A stretch of 64,000 nucleotides of DNA from Lachnospiraceae bacterium (lineage in GTDB: Bacteria > Bacillota > Clostridia > Lachnospirales > Lachnospiraceae), in NCBI GenBank assembly GCA_902363835.1, contig CABJBM010000004.1:124001-188000 (forward strand), written 5' to 3'. The notes under the pieces were generated by a model. The model ran no database searches and was not told the origin of the DNA. It saw nothing but the letters and a program-made list of their open reading frames with translations. Positions 1 through 9,043 of this stretch are shown one piece after another. Both the position numbers and the translations under genes were made by a program. Every line of letters starts with the position of its first letter. Within the stretch, counting starts at the first letter, position 1.

Positions 1-2
1 CT

Positions 3-170
3 TGCGCGGAAATTGATGAATCATGTACGGAGGTTATTCAAGATTCGGTTGCTTTAGCAAATGAAGCAGCAGGAAAAGCTTATTATAAGTGTTTAAGGCA
101 GTTGCGCATGCCGGAAGAAATAATAAGTAAATGTGAAGTTAAGGTCTATATTAGAGAAAATTATATTTAA
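3..170 (+). CDS. C-terminal end of an unidentified protein, cut by the window edge
   Basis: An open frame enters from the left edge and ends at TAA 168-170, giving 55 visible residues (tail ...KVYIRENYI). The frame has no stop before this point and no visible start, so the gene begins outside the window. I do not recognise the family from so short a tail. It lies upstream of trmB on the same strand but about 470 bases separate them, so an operon is unlikely. Confidence 0.45.
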   Translation, partial: CAEIDESCTEVIQDSVALANEAAGKAYYKCLRQLRMPEEIISKCEVKVYIRENYI

Positions 171-642
171 GAACGATTAGTTCTTTTCAGCGTAATGAGT
201 TCACTAACTTAAAGGCAATACTTCGCAGCCGTGGATATTATCGCCACCATCATAGATCAGGTGAGACGTCTGAAGTGCTGGAAGTGATAAAAGGGAAAAT
301 CCTTCATAAAGGAGAGGTGCCGGCAAGATTGGAGGAATCCGCCGGCAATATGAAAAAAAGTTTATCTAAAAGGATATTACCTGTAACAATTATTAATATA
401 CCGGGCGGTTGTGTAGAAAAGTTGTGGAAGATGTGAACAGTTTGTGAAAGGAAAGTGAGACCCGTATTCTTTGTACCGGCTAATGTTCCGGCCTTGAGCC
501 ATATGGTGCATTTTTGAAAATAATCATAAAAACAAAGGTGGGAAAACAAATGGCAAACTTGCGTTCCCTGTATTATGTATGATACAATCGATCAGGCGAA
601 GTATGTTTTCATTAAGATGAATTTATTTGGAGGAATTTTAAT
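171..642. other. Intergenic stretch upstream of trmB
   Basis: About 470 bases without a supported gene. Short open frames on both strands lack ribosome sites and recognisable motifs; the region may hold decayed coding sequence. The last 85 bases carry a candidate promoter and the trmB ribosome site. Confidence 0.5.
559..588 (+). promoter_or_regulatory. Candidate sigma-A promoter for trmB
   Basis: TTGCGT (559-564) and TACAAT (583-588) are separated by 18 bases and lie about 55 bases before the trmB start. The match is moderate, and the assignment rests on position and similarity to the TTGACA/TATAAT consensus. Confidence 0.4.
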
Positions 643-1281
643 ATGAGGTTGCGTCATATACAAGGCTCGGAAGAGGAAATCGCGGGCAGTCCATATGTTG
701 TTCAGGCCCCTTTTGAGAAAAAGGGCTGCTGGAAGGAAGTGTTTGGCAATGAAAATCCCATAGAGATAGAGGTTGGTATGGGAAAAGGCCGTTTTATCAT
801 GGAACTGGCTTCGATCCATCCGGAAATCAATTATGTAGGTATTGAAAGATATCCCAGCGTTCTTTTGAGGGGGCTGCAGAAAAGGGCTGAGATGGAGCTT
901 GATAATATATTCTTTATGTGTGTGGATGCAAAGAATCTGGCTGATATATTTGCTCCTGGGGAGGTTCAAAAGGTGTATTTAAACTTTTCTGATCCCTGGC
1001 CAAAGGATCGTCACGCAAAGCGCAGGCTCACATCAGAAGATTTTATGGCGGTTTATGACCGGATCTTAAAGCCAGGCGGCACAGTGGAGTTTAAAACCGA
1101 CAACAAAGGTCTGTTTGATTATTCCCTGGAATCCATTCCAAGAGCCGGATGGCAGGTTAAGGAGTTCACCTATGACCTTCACCACAGCCAGATGGGAGAG
1201 GGGAATGTGATGACAGAGTATGAAGAGAAGTTTTCCTCCAAGGGCAACCCTATTTATAAAATGATAGCAGGAAGAAAATGA
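643..1281 (+). CDS. trmB: tRNA (guanine-N7-)-methyltransferase TrmB
   Basis: A 212-residue SAM-dependent methyltransferase expected to form 7-methylguanosine at position 46 of tRNA in the cytoplasm. The SAM-binding glycine motif EVGMGKGRFI lies near residue 45. The family signature NFSDPWPKDRHAKRRL lies near residues 110-125, and the C-terminal TEYEEKF segment is also typical. Length matches bacterial TrmB (about 210-240). The ATG is preceded by GGAGGA with normal spacing. This is core chromosomal sequence just outside the island; a rho-independent terminator follows directly. Confidence 0.95.
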   Translation: MRLRHIQGSEEEIAGSPYVVQAPFEKKGCWKEVFGNENPIEIEVGMGKGRFIMELASIHPEINYVGIERYPSVLLRGLQKRAEMELDNIFFMCVDAKNLADIFAPGEVQKVYLNFSDPWPKDRHAKRRLTSEDFMAVYDRILKPGGTVEFKTDNKGLFDYSLESIPRAGWQVKEFTYDLHHSQMGEGNVMTEYEEKFSSKGNPIYKMIAGRK

Positions 1282-1290
1282 TATTTTTAT

Positions 1291-1330
1291 AAAACCGGCA
1301 TTGGTTTCAATAACCGTGATGCCGGTTTTG
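1291..1330 (+). terminator. Terminator after trmB
   Basis: Arms AAAACCGGCAT (1291-1301) and ATGCCGGTTTT (1319-1329) form a perfect 11-bp stem with a 17-base loop and a T-rich 3' arm, 10 bases after the trmB stop. Confidence 0.85.
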
Positions 1331-1368
1331 CATATAATAAAGCAAAAGAAGATGCGGGAGCAGCAGTT

Positions 1369-1521
1369 ATGGGAATGAAAGACAAGGTCACAAGCAAGCT
1401 ACTTCAGGCTACCAGCGACAAGACAGAACTAAATAAGAGAATGCTGTCTTTGAACAAATCATTTGTAGAAGTGAACAAAACTCTTAGCGGAAATGTACAA
1501 AAAAATAAGAAAAATAAATAA
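1369..1521 (+). CDS. Small basic hypothetical protein (50 aa)
   Basis: An ATG preceded by GGGAG at 8-base spacing opens a 50-codon frame ending at TAA 1519-1521. The product (MGMKDKVTSKLLQ...) is lysine-rich, probably helical, and ends in a run of Lys/Asn. I do not recognise a family. The frame stays open upstream of the ATG into the trmB terminator, so the start is uncertain. It sits between the trmB terminator and the tRNA promoter. It could be a real small protein or chance coding. Confidence 0.4.
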   Translation: MGMKDKVTSKLLQATSDKTELNKRMLSLNKSFVEVNKTLSGNVQKNKKNK

Positions 1522-1557
1522 ATTCGAAAAAGTTGTAAATTATTTGTAAAAAAGGTG

Positions 1558-1586
1558 TTGACTTTTGTTGGATACGGTTATATAAT
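1558..1586 (+). promoter_or_regulatory. Promoter of tRNA-Lys
   Basis: TTGACT (1558-1563) and TATAAT (1581-1586) with exactly 17 bases between them, ending 48 bases before the tRNA. A near-consensus sigma-A promoter in the expected place for a stable RNA gene. Confidence 0.85.
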
Positions 1587-1634
1587 TACACACGTGCTTG
1601 AGACGAAAGCACAGTGAAAGAAAACGAAAGACAA

Positions 1635-1707
1635 GCGCCTTTAGCTCAGTTGGTAGAGCAGTAGACTCTTAATCTATTTGTCCGGGGTTCGAGCCCCCGA
1701 AGGCGCA
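1635..1707 (+). tRNA. tRNA-Lys (anticodon CTT)
   Basis: A full cloverleaf is readable. The acceptor pair is GCGCCTT/AAGGCGC, and the D-arm holds GCTCAGTTGGTAGAGC. The anticodon stem-loop is GTAGA-CTCTTAA-TCTAT with anticodon CTT, and the T-arm is CCGGGGTTCGAGCCCCG. The discriminator is A at 1707 and CCA is not encoded. The 3' part from the anticodon loop onward is duplicated exactly at 59138-59180, so an integrated element rebuilds the 3' half of this gene and it should remain functional. Confidence 0.96.
1665..1707 (+). repeat. attL: 43-bp tRNA 3'-end direct repeat
   Basis: The segment from the anticodon loop to the discriminator base is identical to 59138-59180. Tyrosine-recombinase elements commonly integrate in this part of tRNA genes and restore the gene on one side. 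The roughly 60 bases downstream of the repeat also resemble those downstream of the right copy, so similarity extends imperfectly beyond the core. Confidence 0.88.
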
Positions 1708-1817
1708 GTAAAAAAGTACTGATTTTGTAGACGGAGAGCTATGGGGTCGGTGCTTTTATTTTGCTTGGATTTATGCGGGTTTGCTGGTGTTTGATACGTT
1801 AAAATTAAATTGATGGG

Positions 1818-1856
1818 AAAGCGGATGTCGACTGGATGTCCGCTTTTTTTATTTTT
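1818..1856 (+). terminator. Rho-independent terminator inside the left island end
   Basis: AGCGGA and TCCGCT form a stem around a 13-base loop, followed by TTTTTTTATTTTT. It could terminate tRNA-Lys transcription now that the island separates the gene from its original downstream sequence. Confidence 0.75.
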
Positions 1857-1869
1857 AGAAAAAGGGTGT

Positions 1870-1892
1870 CTTTGCAAATTCTTTGCAAATTT
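1870..1892. repeat. Candidate left integrase arm-type site
   Basis: CTTTGCAAA (1870-1878) and CTTTGCAAA (1881-1889) stand in tandem at an 11-bp period, about 160 bases inside attL. The same arrangement lies about 100 bases inside attR. Matched sites at both ends are expected for arm-type binding by a tyrosine integrase; the functional role is inferred. Confidence 0.55.
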
Positions 1893-2438
1893 TTTTCTTT
1901 AGTATTGTGGAAGGCTTGAGAAGTTGTTTTTTACTTCAATATGAATTTTGGTTTATTTATAAAATAAGATTTGCGACGGAAAACCCCTTTGACTTCAGAT
2001 TGGAGTTTCCATATTACAAGATGGAATGTGACAACAATTTTTTATCTGACAAATATGGGATTTAAGATGATGATGTAGATGTTCTAAAATCCCATTATTA
2101 TAGAAAGAATAGTCAAAAAAAACGAGAATGATAGGGCGGGATTTGTACGATAAGATAAGTATTATAAATTTATCAGGTTTAATTTAAGAGTACCGGGGCT
2201 AAAATTATGTATTGACTGAACTAAGAAATTTTTTGATATTAACTTCTGATAACCTTTTATAAGGGAAGTATTCTACTGATCTGCCATGAACCGGAGTTCT
2301 ACGAAGGAATTGCTATCAGAGTGCTGGACTGCAGGGAATGGGCTCTTAGATTATCTTAATAATATTCTGATAAAGAAAAAAAGTTGGGGCCGGTCGGAAC
2401 AAAATGATGATTGGCTTGTAAGAGAAAAACAACTGTGG

Positions 2439-2467
2439 AAGAGGATACTGGATAGCGTCCTCTTTTT
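2439..2467 (+). terminator. Terminator-like hairpin upstream of the kinase gene
   Basis: AAGAGGA (2439-2445) pairs with TCCTCTT (2458-2464) and a run of T follows. It may end an upstream transcript or attenuate the operon that starts at 2574. Confidence 0.6.
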
Positions 2468-2521
2468 GCTTTATATGGTATCTTTTCAGAACTTAAAATA
2501 CTGGTGGGATCAGTCTTGTAA

Positions 2522-2530
2522 TGGTATACT
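2522..2530 (+). promoter_or_regulatory. Extended -10 promoter candidate
   Basis: TGGTATACT is an extended -10 element 43 bases before the kinase start; no good -35 is visible, which is common for TGn-type promoters. Confidence 0.4.
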
Positions 2531-2573
2531 GAAAGCAATATAAGCAAAAGAAAAAGCCAAAGGAAACAATGCC

Positions 2574-4424
2574 ATGAAAAAGAAATGGTTCATCAAAAAC
2601 TTTATCACTTTTGCACTTCCTATTTTTGCCGTTCTTCTGATATGCGGAGCTATCACCTTATATTTTGTCTATCACGTTTTCCTGCGGGAGCTGAATAAGA
2701 ACAATGAGAATCTCTTAAGTCAGATTCAGACAAACGTGGAGACCGTTTTAAATGAAGTGAATTCCTTAAGCCTGAATTTTGAGTTTTATACAAAGGAACA
2801 GGATTACGGGGAGTATTCCGACAGTAATACGGTTACGCCGGAGAAGCGGGCGGTTGATTTTGAAATGCTGAATTTTATGAATACAATAGCAAATTCAAGG
2901 CAGTATATCCATTCCATCTATCTTCAGATTGATAATCCGGAAGACAGCTTTATGGTCAGCAACAATGGGAGACAGATGCCGGGACAGTTTCTGGATTCAG
3001 AATGGTTAGAGGATACCGGGGCATTGAGGAACATGGATGAAACTACCTGGACCAGGTACAGGGGAATCAAACGTTATTCCTTTGAATCACCGACGGATGT
3101 GATCACGGTATACCGAAAGCTGTATACAGGATTAAAGCAGGTAGGGACGGTGGCATTGAATATTTATGGTTCCTATTTTGACGAGCGGCTGAGCGCCCTT
3201 AATTTGCTGGAGGGGCAGGAAATAGAGATTTATTCCAAAGATGGTGAAGCAGTATACAATTTTACCTATCATGAGGACAACCGGGAAGGGAAAAGTTTCC
3301 AATATAGGTATATTACCGTGAAGTCGGAGGGAAATGGTTATACCTATATATCGCGGGTTCCTACGGGAAAGCTATATGAAGTTCTGTATCAAATCAGCCT
3401 TAGGATTGCCGTGATTTTCCTTGTCAGTATTGCGGCAGCCCTTGGGGCGTCTTATGTCGCTTCAAAGCGCAGCTATGATCGGATCTATACAATTTATCAG
3501 ATCATCGAAGCAGCAGATTCTCCTTATCCCCTACCGGAGCTTACCTCGAAAGCAAAGGATGAGTATGGATACATTATACAAAATATGATTAAGATGTTCA
3601 TTGAAAGCCGCTATGTAAAAGCCCAGCTTGCGGAGAAGAAGAGCCGGTATGAAGCGATGGAGCTGTTGGCTCTGCAATCCCAGATTAACCCCCATTTCCT
3701 GTTTAATACCATTGAAACAATTAATTGGAGCATCATCGGACATCTGGGCTTCGAAAACCATGCAAGCAGAATGCTTGAACATCTATCGGATGTTTTGAAG
3801 TTTTCCCTGAGTAATCCCAATGAAAAGGTGATGCTTAAGGAGGAACTGTCCTATACAAAGAGCTATCTGGCCATCATGCAGGAGCGCTATCGTGACCGGT
3901 TTGATGTAATCTGGGAAGAGGATGACAGTCTGTTGGACTTTTATATCATAAAAATGATTATCCAGCCTTTGGTAGAAAATTCTATCTACCATGGCATAAA
4001 AGAAAAGGACGGAATGTGTAAGCTGAAGATCCGGCTTTACTGCCTGAGTGAAAAAATCTGCCTTGAAGTCATTGATACCGGTATGGGAATGACAAAGGAA
4101 CGGCTGCTTGAAGTGAGGCAAATGATGAATTACGATAACAGGAAAAACCTGGGGATTCACATTGGAGTCAAAAATGTATATAAACGCCTGAAACTGGTCT
4201 ATGAGGAGACTTGTTCTATGACAATAAGAAGTAAGGAAGGGCTTGGAACCAGCGTGAAAATTGTTTTACCGGCGGACATGGATTTGAAGATTAAAAACTT
4301 TAATAACAATATTATTTCAGACGGGATTGATTTTGACTATTACGGTGATATGGAGTTGTCGGACAGTTCTGAATTTGCACAAAAGTCAAATGTAGCACCC
4401 ATGGGCGGAAAAGAGGTCAAATAG
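2574..4424 (+). CDS. YesM-family sensor histidine kinase
   Basis: A 616-residue membrane kinase with an N-terminal membrane helix (about residues 11-35) and an extracellular sensing region of about 240 residues. A second helix follows near 275-295, then a HAMP-like linker and the His_kinase domain. SQINPHFLFN places the phospho-accepting His at about residue 374. The ATPase domain carries the N-box QPLVENSIYHG and the DTGMGM box. It should phosphorylate the AraC-type regulator encoded six genes downstream in response to an external sugar signal. About 50 residues after the ATPase domain (Asp/Ser/Asn-rich) are unusual for the family. It leads the sugar ABC operon. Confidence 0.9.
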   Translation: MKKKWFIKNFITFALPIFAVLLICGAITLYFVYHVFLRELNKNNENLLSQIQTNVETVLNEVNSLSLNFEFYTKEQDYGEYSDSNTVTPEKRAVDFEMLNFMNTIANSRQYIHSIYLQIDNPEDSFMVSNNGRQMPGQFLDSEWLEDTGALRNMDETTWTRYRGIKRYSFESPTDVITVYRKLYTGLKQVGTVALNIYGSYFDERLSALNLLEGQEIEIYSKDGEAVYNFTYHEDNREGKSFQYRYITVKSEGNGYTYISRVPTGKLYEVLYQISLRIAVIFLVSIAAALGASYVASKRSYDRIYTIYQIIEAADSPYPLPELTSKAKDEYGYIIQNMIKMFIESRYVKAQLAEKKSRYEAMELLALQSQINPHFLFNTIETINWSIIGHLGFENHASRMLEHLSDVLKFSLSNPNEKVMLKEELSYTKSYLAIMQERYRDRFDVIWEEDDSLLDFYIIKMIIQPLVENSIYHGIKEKDGMCKLKIRLYCLSEKICLEVIDTGMGMTKERLLEVRQMMNYDNRKNLGIHIGVKNVYKRLKLVYEETCSMTIRSKEGLGTSVKIVLPADMDLKIKNFNNNIISDGIDFDYYGDMELSDSSEFAQKSNVAPMGGKEVK

Positions 4425-4523
4425 AAGACATATTTTGAATAAAATGAAATCTCACCGAAAAATGCATACAATGCTACAATGAATCCATGAAAAAAGTATG
4501 TTATCACAAAGAAAGGAGATTTT

Positions 4524-5909
4524 ATGAGAAAGGCAAAATTATTTACATGTTCTTTGGCTGCTTTTGCAATGGTGTTAAGTCTGGCCGGATGTATGCAGAA
4601 CAATGGTGCAGGAACTGAAAAGCCTGCAGAGACTGTGAGTGCCAGAGATGCTTCAAAGTCCGGCGAGACCGACAATGGAAATACCGCCCGGAAGGAGGGC
4701 AATACTTCTCTTCGTTTTATGTGGTGGGGAGGGGAAACACGACATAAGGCGACAGTTGATGCGCTGGAGCTTTACAAAAGAATCGCACCTGATGTAGAGG
4801 TTAAAACAGAGTATTCTGGCTGGGATGGGTATTTTGACAAGCTGACCACTCAGCTGGCGGCTAACACAGGGCCCGATGTAGTTCAGATGTCCTATACCAA
4901 TGTGGCCGAATACGTTGCCAGAAACCAACTGGTTCCGTTAGATGAGTATATTGAAAAGGGCGTTCTTGATGTGAGCAATTTATCAGAATCAACACTTGAT
5001 ATGTACCGCATGGATGGGAAACTATATGCAGTTCCGGCAGGCGTAAGTACATCCCTTTTGTTTTACAATAAGGACTATTTTGACAAGGCCGGAGTGCCCT
5101 ATCCTACAGAAGACTGGACATGGGATGATTACATGGAGGCGGCCAGAAAACTGACCATGGACACGGACGGAGACGGCAAGACGGATGTCTGGGGAACTGC
5201 TTATATGGTAAATCCCGCGGGACCGGACATTACTTTTAAGAAATATATCTATGAACGTGGCGGCAGGATGTGGAACAATGACTTAAAGTCAGTGGCTTTT
5301 AATTCAGAAGAAGGACTTTCAGCAGTTGAATTCATAAAGAAGCCGTTGGATGAAGGAATTATGCCTCCTTTAGAAATAACAGCTTCCAATCCTCAGAACG
5401 TGGATGACTTCCAGACCGGAAAGACTGCAATGATTATCAATGTTTCTCCAATGACCCAGACCTATATGGGTATGGGCATTAATTTTGGAATTGAGTGTAC
5501 CCCCAAGGGAGCCCAGAAGGATGCCCGTTGGGTTAATCCAAGCATGGTCTACTGCATTACAAAGGATTGCAAATCGCCTGAGAATGCGGCCGGATTGATT
5601 GATTTTATGGTAAACAGTGAAGACGCCGGAGATATTCTCCTACTTGAGCGGGGCGTTCCGGGAAACAGCGCGATCAGAAGCCGTATATCCGGTTCGCTCA
5701 GCGATATGGAAAAGAGGATGTTTGAATGTATTGAAAAATCCACATCAACGGACATTGAAAACGAACCTTTCCCTTCAGGGTATATGGAGATTCATTCTAT
5801 GCTGGTACGTGAATTTGAGAATATGATGTTCGGCAAATATACCCCTCAGGAATTCTTAGATGTAGTTGAGAAGGAAAGCAATAAAATACTTCAGAAATTC
5901 AGTGAGTAG
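4524..5909 (+). CDS. Sugar ABC transporter solute-binding lipoprotein
   Basis: A 461-residue family 1 extracellular solute-binding protein. The N-terminal signal peptide ends in the lipobox LAGC near residues 20-23, so the mature protein is anchored by lipid. The conserved GWDGYFDKLTTQLAANTGPD region and the YAVPAGVSTSLLFYNKDYF region are typical of carbohydrate-binding members. AAAGGAG precedes the ATG. Two permease genes follow. No ATPase gene is present, so it probably uses a shared MsmK-type ATPase encoded elsewhere. The neighbouring NagA/NagB suggest an amino sugar or N-acetylglucosamine-containing oligosaccharide as ligand. Confidence 0.9.
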   Translation: MRKAKLFTCSLAAFAMVLSLAGCMQNNGAGTEKPAETVSARDASKSGETDNGNTARKEGNTSLRFMWWGGETRHKATVDALELYKRIAPDVEVKTEYSGWDGYFDKLTTQLAANTGPDVVQMSYTNVAEYVARNQLVPLDEYIEKGVLDVSNLSESTLDMYRMDGKLYAVPAGVSTSLLFYNKDYFDKAGVPYPTEDWTWDDYMEAARKLTMDTDGDGKTDVWGTAYMVNPAGPDITFKKYIYERGGRMWNNDLKSVAFNSEEGLSAVEFIKKPLDEGIMPPLEITASNPQNVDDFQTGKTAMIINVSPMTQTYMGMGINFGIECTPKGAQKDARWVNPSMVYCITKDCKSPENAAGLIDFMVNSEDAGDILLLERGVPGNSAIRSRISGSLSDMEKRMFECIEKSTSTDIENEPFPSGYMEIHSMLVREFENMMFGKYTPQEFLDVVEKESNKILQKFSE

Positions 5910-5949
5910 GAGTGAATGCCTGCTGATTAGAAAGAGAAAGGAGAAGGCT

Positions 5950-6849
5950 GTGTTCGGTGAAAAAAAGCCTTTTGACAGTGGAAAGTATAAAAATAAAGAA
6001 GCGTTCCTTTTCCTCCTTCCATGGATTCTGGGTGTCGTATTGTTTACGGTGGGGCCGATGGTTCAGTCCCTGTGGCTGTCCTTTACAGATTACTCCATCT
6101 ACAGTGAAGCGAAATTCATTGGCCTTCAGAATTTTATAGAAATGTTTAGCGAAGACAGGATGTTTAAGCACAGCCTGCTCATCACATTAAGGTACGTGTT
6201 TCTGTTTGTCCCGATCAAACTGATTGCAGCCTTGCTGATTGCGGTATTGCTCAATCAGAATGTGAAGGGAATGTCTGTTTACCGCACCATTTACTATATC
6301 CCGTCCATTGTGGGCGCGGGGATTGCTATGGCTGTGACATGGAAGATTGTTTTGTCCAGAGACGGGTTTGTAAATGAATTCCTTAGAATCTTTGGTCTGG
6401 GGCCCTTTGACTTTCTGACCAATCCCAAGATGTCCTTAACAACCCTGGCGCTTATGGGGGCATGGCAGTTTGGGTCGGCTATGGTTGTTTTTCTGGCGGC
6501 ATTAAAACAGGTTCCCAGGGAATTATATGAAGCCGGTGATATTGACGGAGCCGGAAGGGTCAATCAGTTTTTTAAGATTACGCTTCCCATGATATCGTCC
6601 ACGATTCTGTTTAATCTGATTATGGGTATCATCAATGCGTTCCAGGTATTTACCCAGGTTTCTGTCATAACAAACGGAGGTCCGGCGGATTCTACATACG
6701 TGTACATGCTTCACCTTTACAGGACTGCTTTCGAGTCCCACCGAATGGGATACTCATCAGCTCTGGCCTGGGTGCTGACGTTCATTATCCTTGCGTTTGC
6801 ATTGGTGATATTTAAATCGTCTCAAAAGTGGGTGTATTATGAAAACTGA
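5950..6849 (+). CDS. Sugar ABC transporter permease (MalF/UgpA type)
   Basis: A permease of about 299 residues with six predicted membrane helices. The EAA loop (ELYEAGDIDGAGRVNQFFKITLP) contacts the ATPase. The frame is open from 5866 and would overlap the binding-protein gene by 44 bases. GTG 5950 has GGAG six bases upstream and gives the usual family length, so I prefer it. The next permease overlaps its end by 11 bases, indicating translational coupling and a heterodimeric channel. Confidence 0.9.
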   Translation: MFGEKKPFDSGKYKNKEAFLFLLPWILGVVLFTVGPMVQSLWLSFTDYSIYSEAKFIGLQNFIEMFSEDRMFKHSLLITLRYVFLFVPIKLIAALLIAVLLNQNVKGMSVYRTIYYIPSIVGAGIAMAVTWKIVLSRDGFVNEFLRIFGLGPFDFLTNPKMSLTTLALMGAWQFGSAMVVFLAALKQVPRELYEAGDIDGAGRVNQFFKITLPMISSTILFNLIMGIINAFQVFTQVSVITNGGPADSTYVYMLHLYRTAFESHRMGYSSALAWVLTFIILAFALVIFKSSQKWVYYEN

Positions 6850-7726
6850 AAAAATGTGGGTGTCTTGCATGAACAGGAGATTTAAGAATAATCAGAAATT
6901 CAAGAATGCCATAACCCATGCAATCTTAATCATGGGAAGCTTTATTATGCTATTTCCTATGATATGGCTGGTCAGCGGTGTTTTCAAGCCGGGGTCAGAA
7001 ATATTCAGCGGTGATTTTCAATTAATCAGCGATAATTTCACCTTGAAAAACTTTGCTGACGGATGGTATATCAATCCCAACCATTCATTCGGATACTTTT
7101 TAAAAAATACCTTTGTAATGGTAGGAGTCGTGATCGGGGGAACTGTTATCTCCAGCTCCCTGGCAGGTTTTGCGTTTGCACGGCTTAACTTTATTGGAAA
7201 ATGGCCGCTGTTCATATTCATGCTGGCAACCATGATGCTTCCGTCCCAGGTGACATTAATACCCAAATACATCATGTTCAGCAAAATAGGCTGGATTGAC
7301 AGCTATCTGCCTTTTTCCATCCCGGCATTTTGTGCGGTAAATGGATTCCACGTGTTTTTGATGGTGCAGTTTATCCGTGGGATTCCCAAGGAGCTTGATG
7401 AGGCAGCATATATGGACGGCTGCAGTACCTTCGGCATTTATGGAAGAATTATCATGCCGCTGTGCAAGCCAGTGCTGTTCTCCGTTGCCATTTTTACATT
7501 CATCTGGACCTGGGATGATTATTTAAACCAGTTGATTTACATAAGCTCAGTTGATAAGTTTACGGTATCTTTGTTTCTCAGAAGCTTGATTGACAGTACC
7601 TCCAGCATTTCGTGGGGGCCGCTGCTGGCCAATACGCTGGTCAGCCTGATACCAGGCATTGTTTTGTTCTTCATTGCGCAGCCGTATTTTGTGGAAGGCA
7701 TTGCAACTTCAGGATTAAAGGGATAG
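6839..7726 (+). CDS. Sugar ABC transporter permease (MalG/UgpE type)
   Basis: A 295-residue inner-membrane permease with six helices and the EAA loop ELDEAAYMDGCSTFGIYGRI near residues 185-205. It pairs with the preceding permease, which it overlaps by 11 bases. An internal ATG at 6869 is an alternative start that would remove a ten-residue extension. The downstream oxidoreductase starts 10 bases after the stop. Confidence 0.9.
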   Translation: MKTEKMWVSCMNRRFKNNQKFKNAITHAILIMGSFIMLFPMIWLVSGVFKPGSEIFSGDFQLISDNFTLKNFADGWYINPNHSFGYFLKNTFVMVGVVIGGTVISSSLAGFAFARLNFIGKWPLFIFMLATMMLPSQVTLIPKYIMFSKIGWIDSYLPFSIPAFCAVNGFHVFLMVQFIRGIPKELDEAAYMDGCSTFGIYGRIIMPLCKPVLFSVAIFTFIWTWDDYLNQLIYISSVDKFTVSLFLRSLIDSTSSISWGPLLANTLVSLIPGIVLFFIAQPYFVEGIATSGLKG

Positions 7727-7736
7727 GGGGATAAAA

Positions 7737-9005
7737 ATGTTGAATCATAAGAAAGTCAGAGTAGGAGTGATAGGATGCGGGAATAGGGGCTCTGCCTATT
7801 CGGATTACATATTAAACCACCCGGATGAGGCAGAGATTGCCTATGTCTGTGATATACTGCCTGAAAGGCTTTTAAAAGTCGGTAATAAATATGGCGTTCC
7901 GGAGGAGAGAAGGTTTTCTGATGCAAAGGACATGATAAGCCAGCTTCAGGATGTTGATTTGGTGATTGTGTCAACTCTGGATGGGGACCATTTTAACCAT
8001 GCAACCATGGTCCTTAAAAAAGGCATTAACTGCCTTTTGGAAAAACCCATGTCGCCTGACCCCTGGGAATGTCTGGAGCTTGTGCGTCTGGCCAGGGCCA
8101 ATGGCTGCCATCTGTTGGTGTGCCACGTCCTTCGGTACACTCCCGTTTTCAGCACCATTAAGCAGCTTCTGGAGGAGGAGGCAGTTGGGCGGATCATTTC
8201 CGTCCATCATGCGGAGAATGCATCCTATACCCATATTGCACACAGCTATGTGCGGGGGAATTTCCGAAATTTCAGCCCCATTATTCTTGCCAAGTCCTGC
8301 CACGATCTGGATATTTTAAACTGGCTCATAGGAAAGAAATGTGTAAGGATCAGCTCCTTTGGCGAACTGACTTATTTTAAAAAGGAAAATGCTCCGGCTG
8401 GTTCAGCCGAACGATGTATGGACTGCTCCGTTGAACAGGAATGTCCGTTTTCTGCAATGAAGCAATATCTGACGGACAATGTGGCCTGGCCTACCAGCAT
8501 GATTAGCGTTGATACTTCCCTTGAGGCGAGAAAAAAGGCTTTGCGGGAGGGCGGTTACGGACGGTGCGTGTTCCACTGTGACAATGCAGTTGCCGACCAC
8601 CAGGTTGTAAATATGCTGTACGAAGACGGGATTACGGCATCCTTTAACTTAAATGGGTTTAATGCAACAGAGACCAGAGAACTGCGCATACTGGGAACGA
8701 AAGGTGATTTAAGGGCCAACATGGAGAAGAATTACGTAACGGTCCGCCGCTTTGGGGAGACGGAGGAGCGGATTATCCGGCCAAAGGCGGCAGAAGGAAC
8801 TCACAGCGGCGGGGACACCATGCTGATGAGGGATGTAATATCCATGATTCGCAGTGAAAACTGGGAGTCGGCCAGAACCAGAGCAGAACTGTCGGTGGAC
8901 AGCCACATTATGGCATTTGCGGCAGAGGAATCAAGGAATAAGAATATCGTTGTGGATATAGAGGACTTTAAAAAAGAAAGCTTAACCAGCAAGAACTGTA
9001 AATAA
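7737..9005 (+). CDS. Gfo/Idh/MocA-family NAD(P)-dependent oxidoreductase
   Basis: A 422-residue enzyme with an N-terminal Rossmann fold (VGVIGCGNRGSAYSDY, residues about 6-21), the LEKPMSPD signature near residues 101-108, and a C-terminal substrate domain. It contains an unusual Cys-rich insertion near residues 225-280 (CMDCSVEQECPFS, then CVFHCD), found in some Gfo members acting on carbohydrate derivatives. The substrate is unknown; its place before NagB/NagA suggests oxidation or epimerisation of an amino sugar or glycoside. The ribosome site is AGGGGG. Confidence 0.85.
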   Translation: MLNHKKVRVGVIGCGNRGSAYSDYILNHPDEAEIAYVCDILPERLLKVGNKYGVPEERRFSDAKDMISQLQDVDLVIVSTLDGDHFNHATMVLKKGINCLLEKPMSPDPWECLELVRLARANGCHLLVCHVLRYTPVFSTIKQLLEEEAVGRIISVHHAENASYTHIAHSYVRGNFRNFSPIILAKSCHDLDILNWLIGKKCVRISSFGELTYFKKENAPAGSAERCMDCSVEQECPFSAMKQYLTDNVAWPTSMISVDTSLEARKKALREGGYGRCVFHCDNAVADHQVVNMLYEDGITASFNLNGFNATETRELRILGTKGDLRANMEKNYVTVRRFGETEERIIRPKAAEGTHSGGDTMLMRDVISMIRSENWESARTRAELSVDSHIMAFAAEESRNKNIVVDIEDFKKESLTSKNCK

Positions 9006-9043
9006 CAGGCAGCAAAGATAAAAAAGGAATCAGGTGGGGGATC

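Larger units (their letters stand above)
1893..2573. other. Gene-free region with leader signals for the two-component/ABC operon
   Basis: No convincing gene. A terminator-like hairpin lies at 2439-2467 and an extended -10 element (TGGTATACT, 2522-2530) precedes the histidine kinase gene. The rest is AT-rich sequence in which I see nothing specific. Confidence 0.5.

Noticed and set aside
304..549. Minus-strand 81-codon frame upstream of trmB
   Set aside because: No ribosome site, no recognisable motif, and composition unlike a protein; it covers the promoter region of trmB.
1674..1877. Minus-strand 67-codon frame over the tRNA gene and left island end
   Set aside because: It runs through the tRNA-Lys gene and a terminator, so it is a chance frame.
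2286..2543. 85-codon frame before the kinase gene
   Set aside because: It spans the terminator-like hairpin at 2439-2467 and the extended -10 element, lacks a ribosome site and has no family resemblance.
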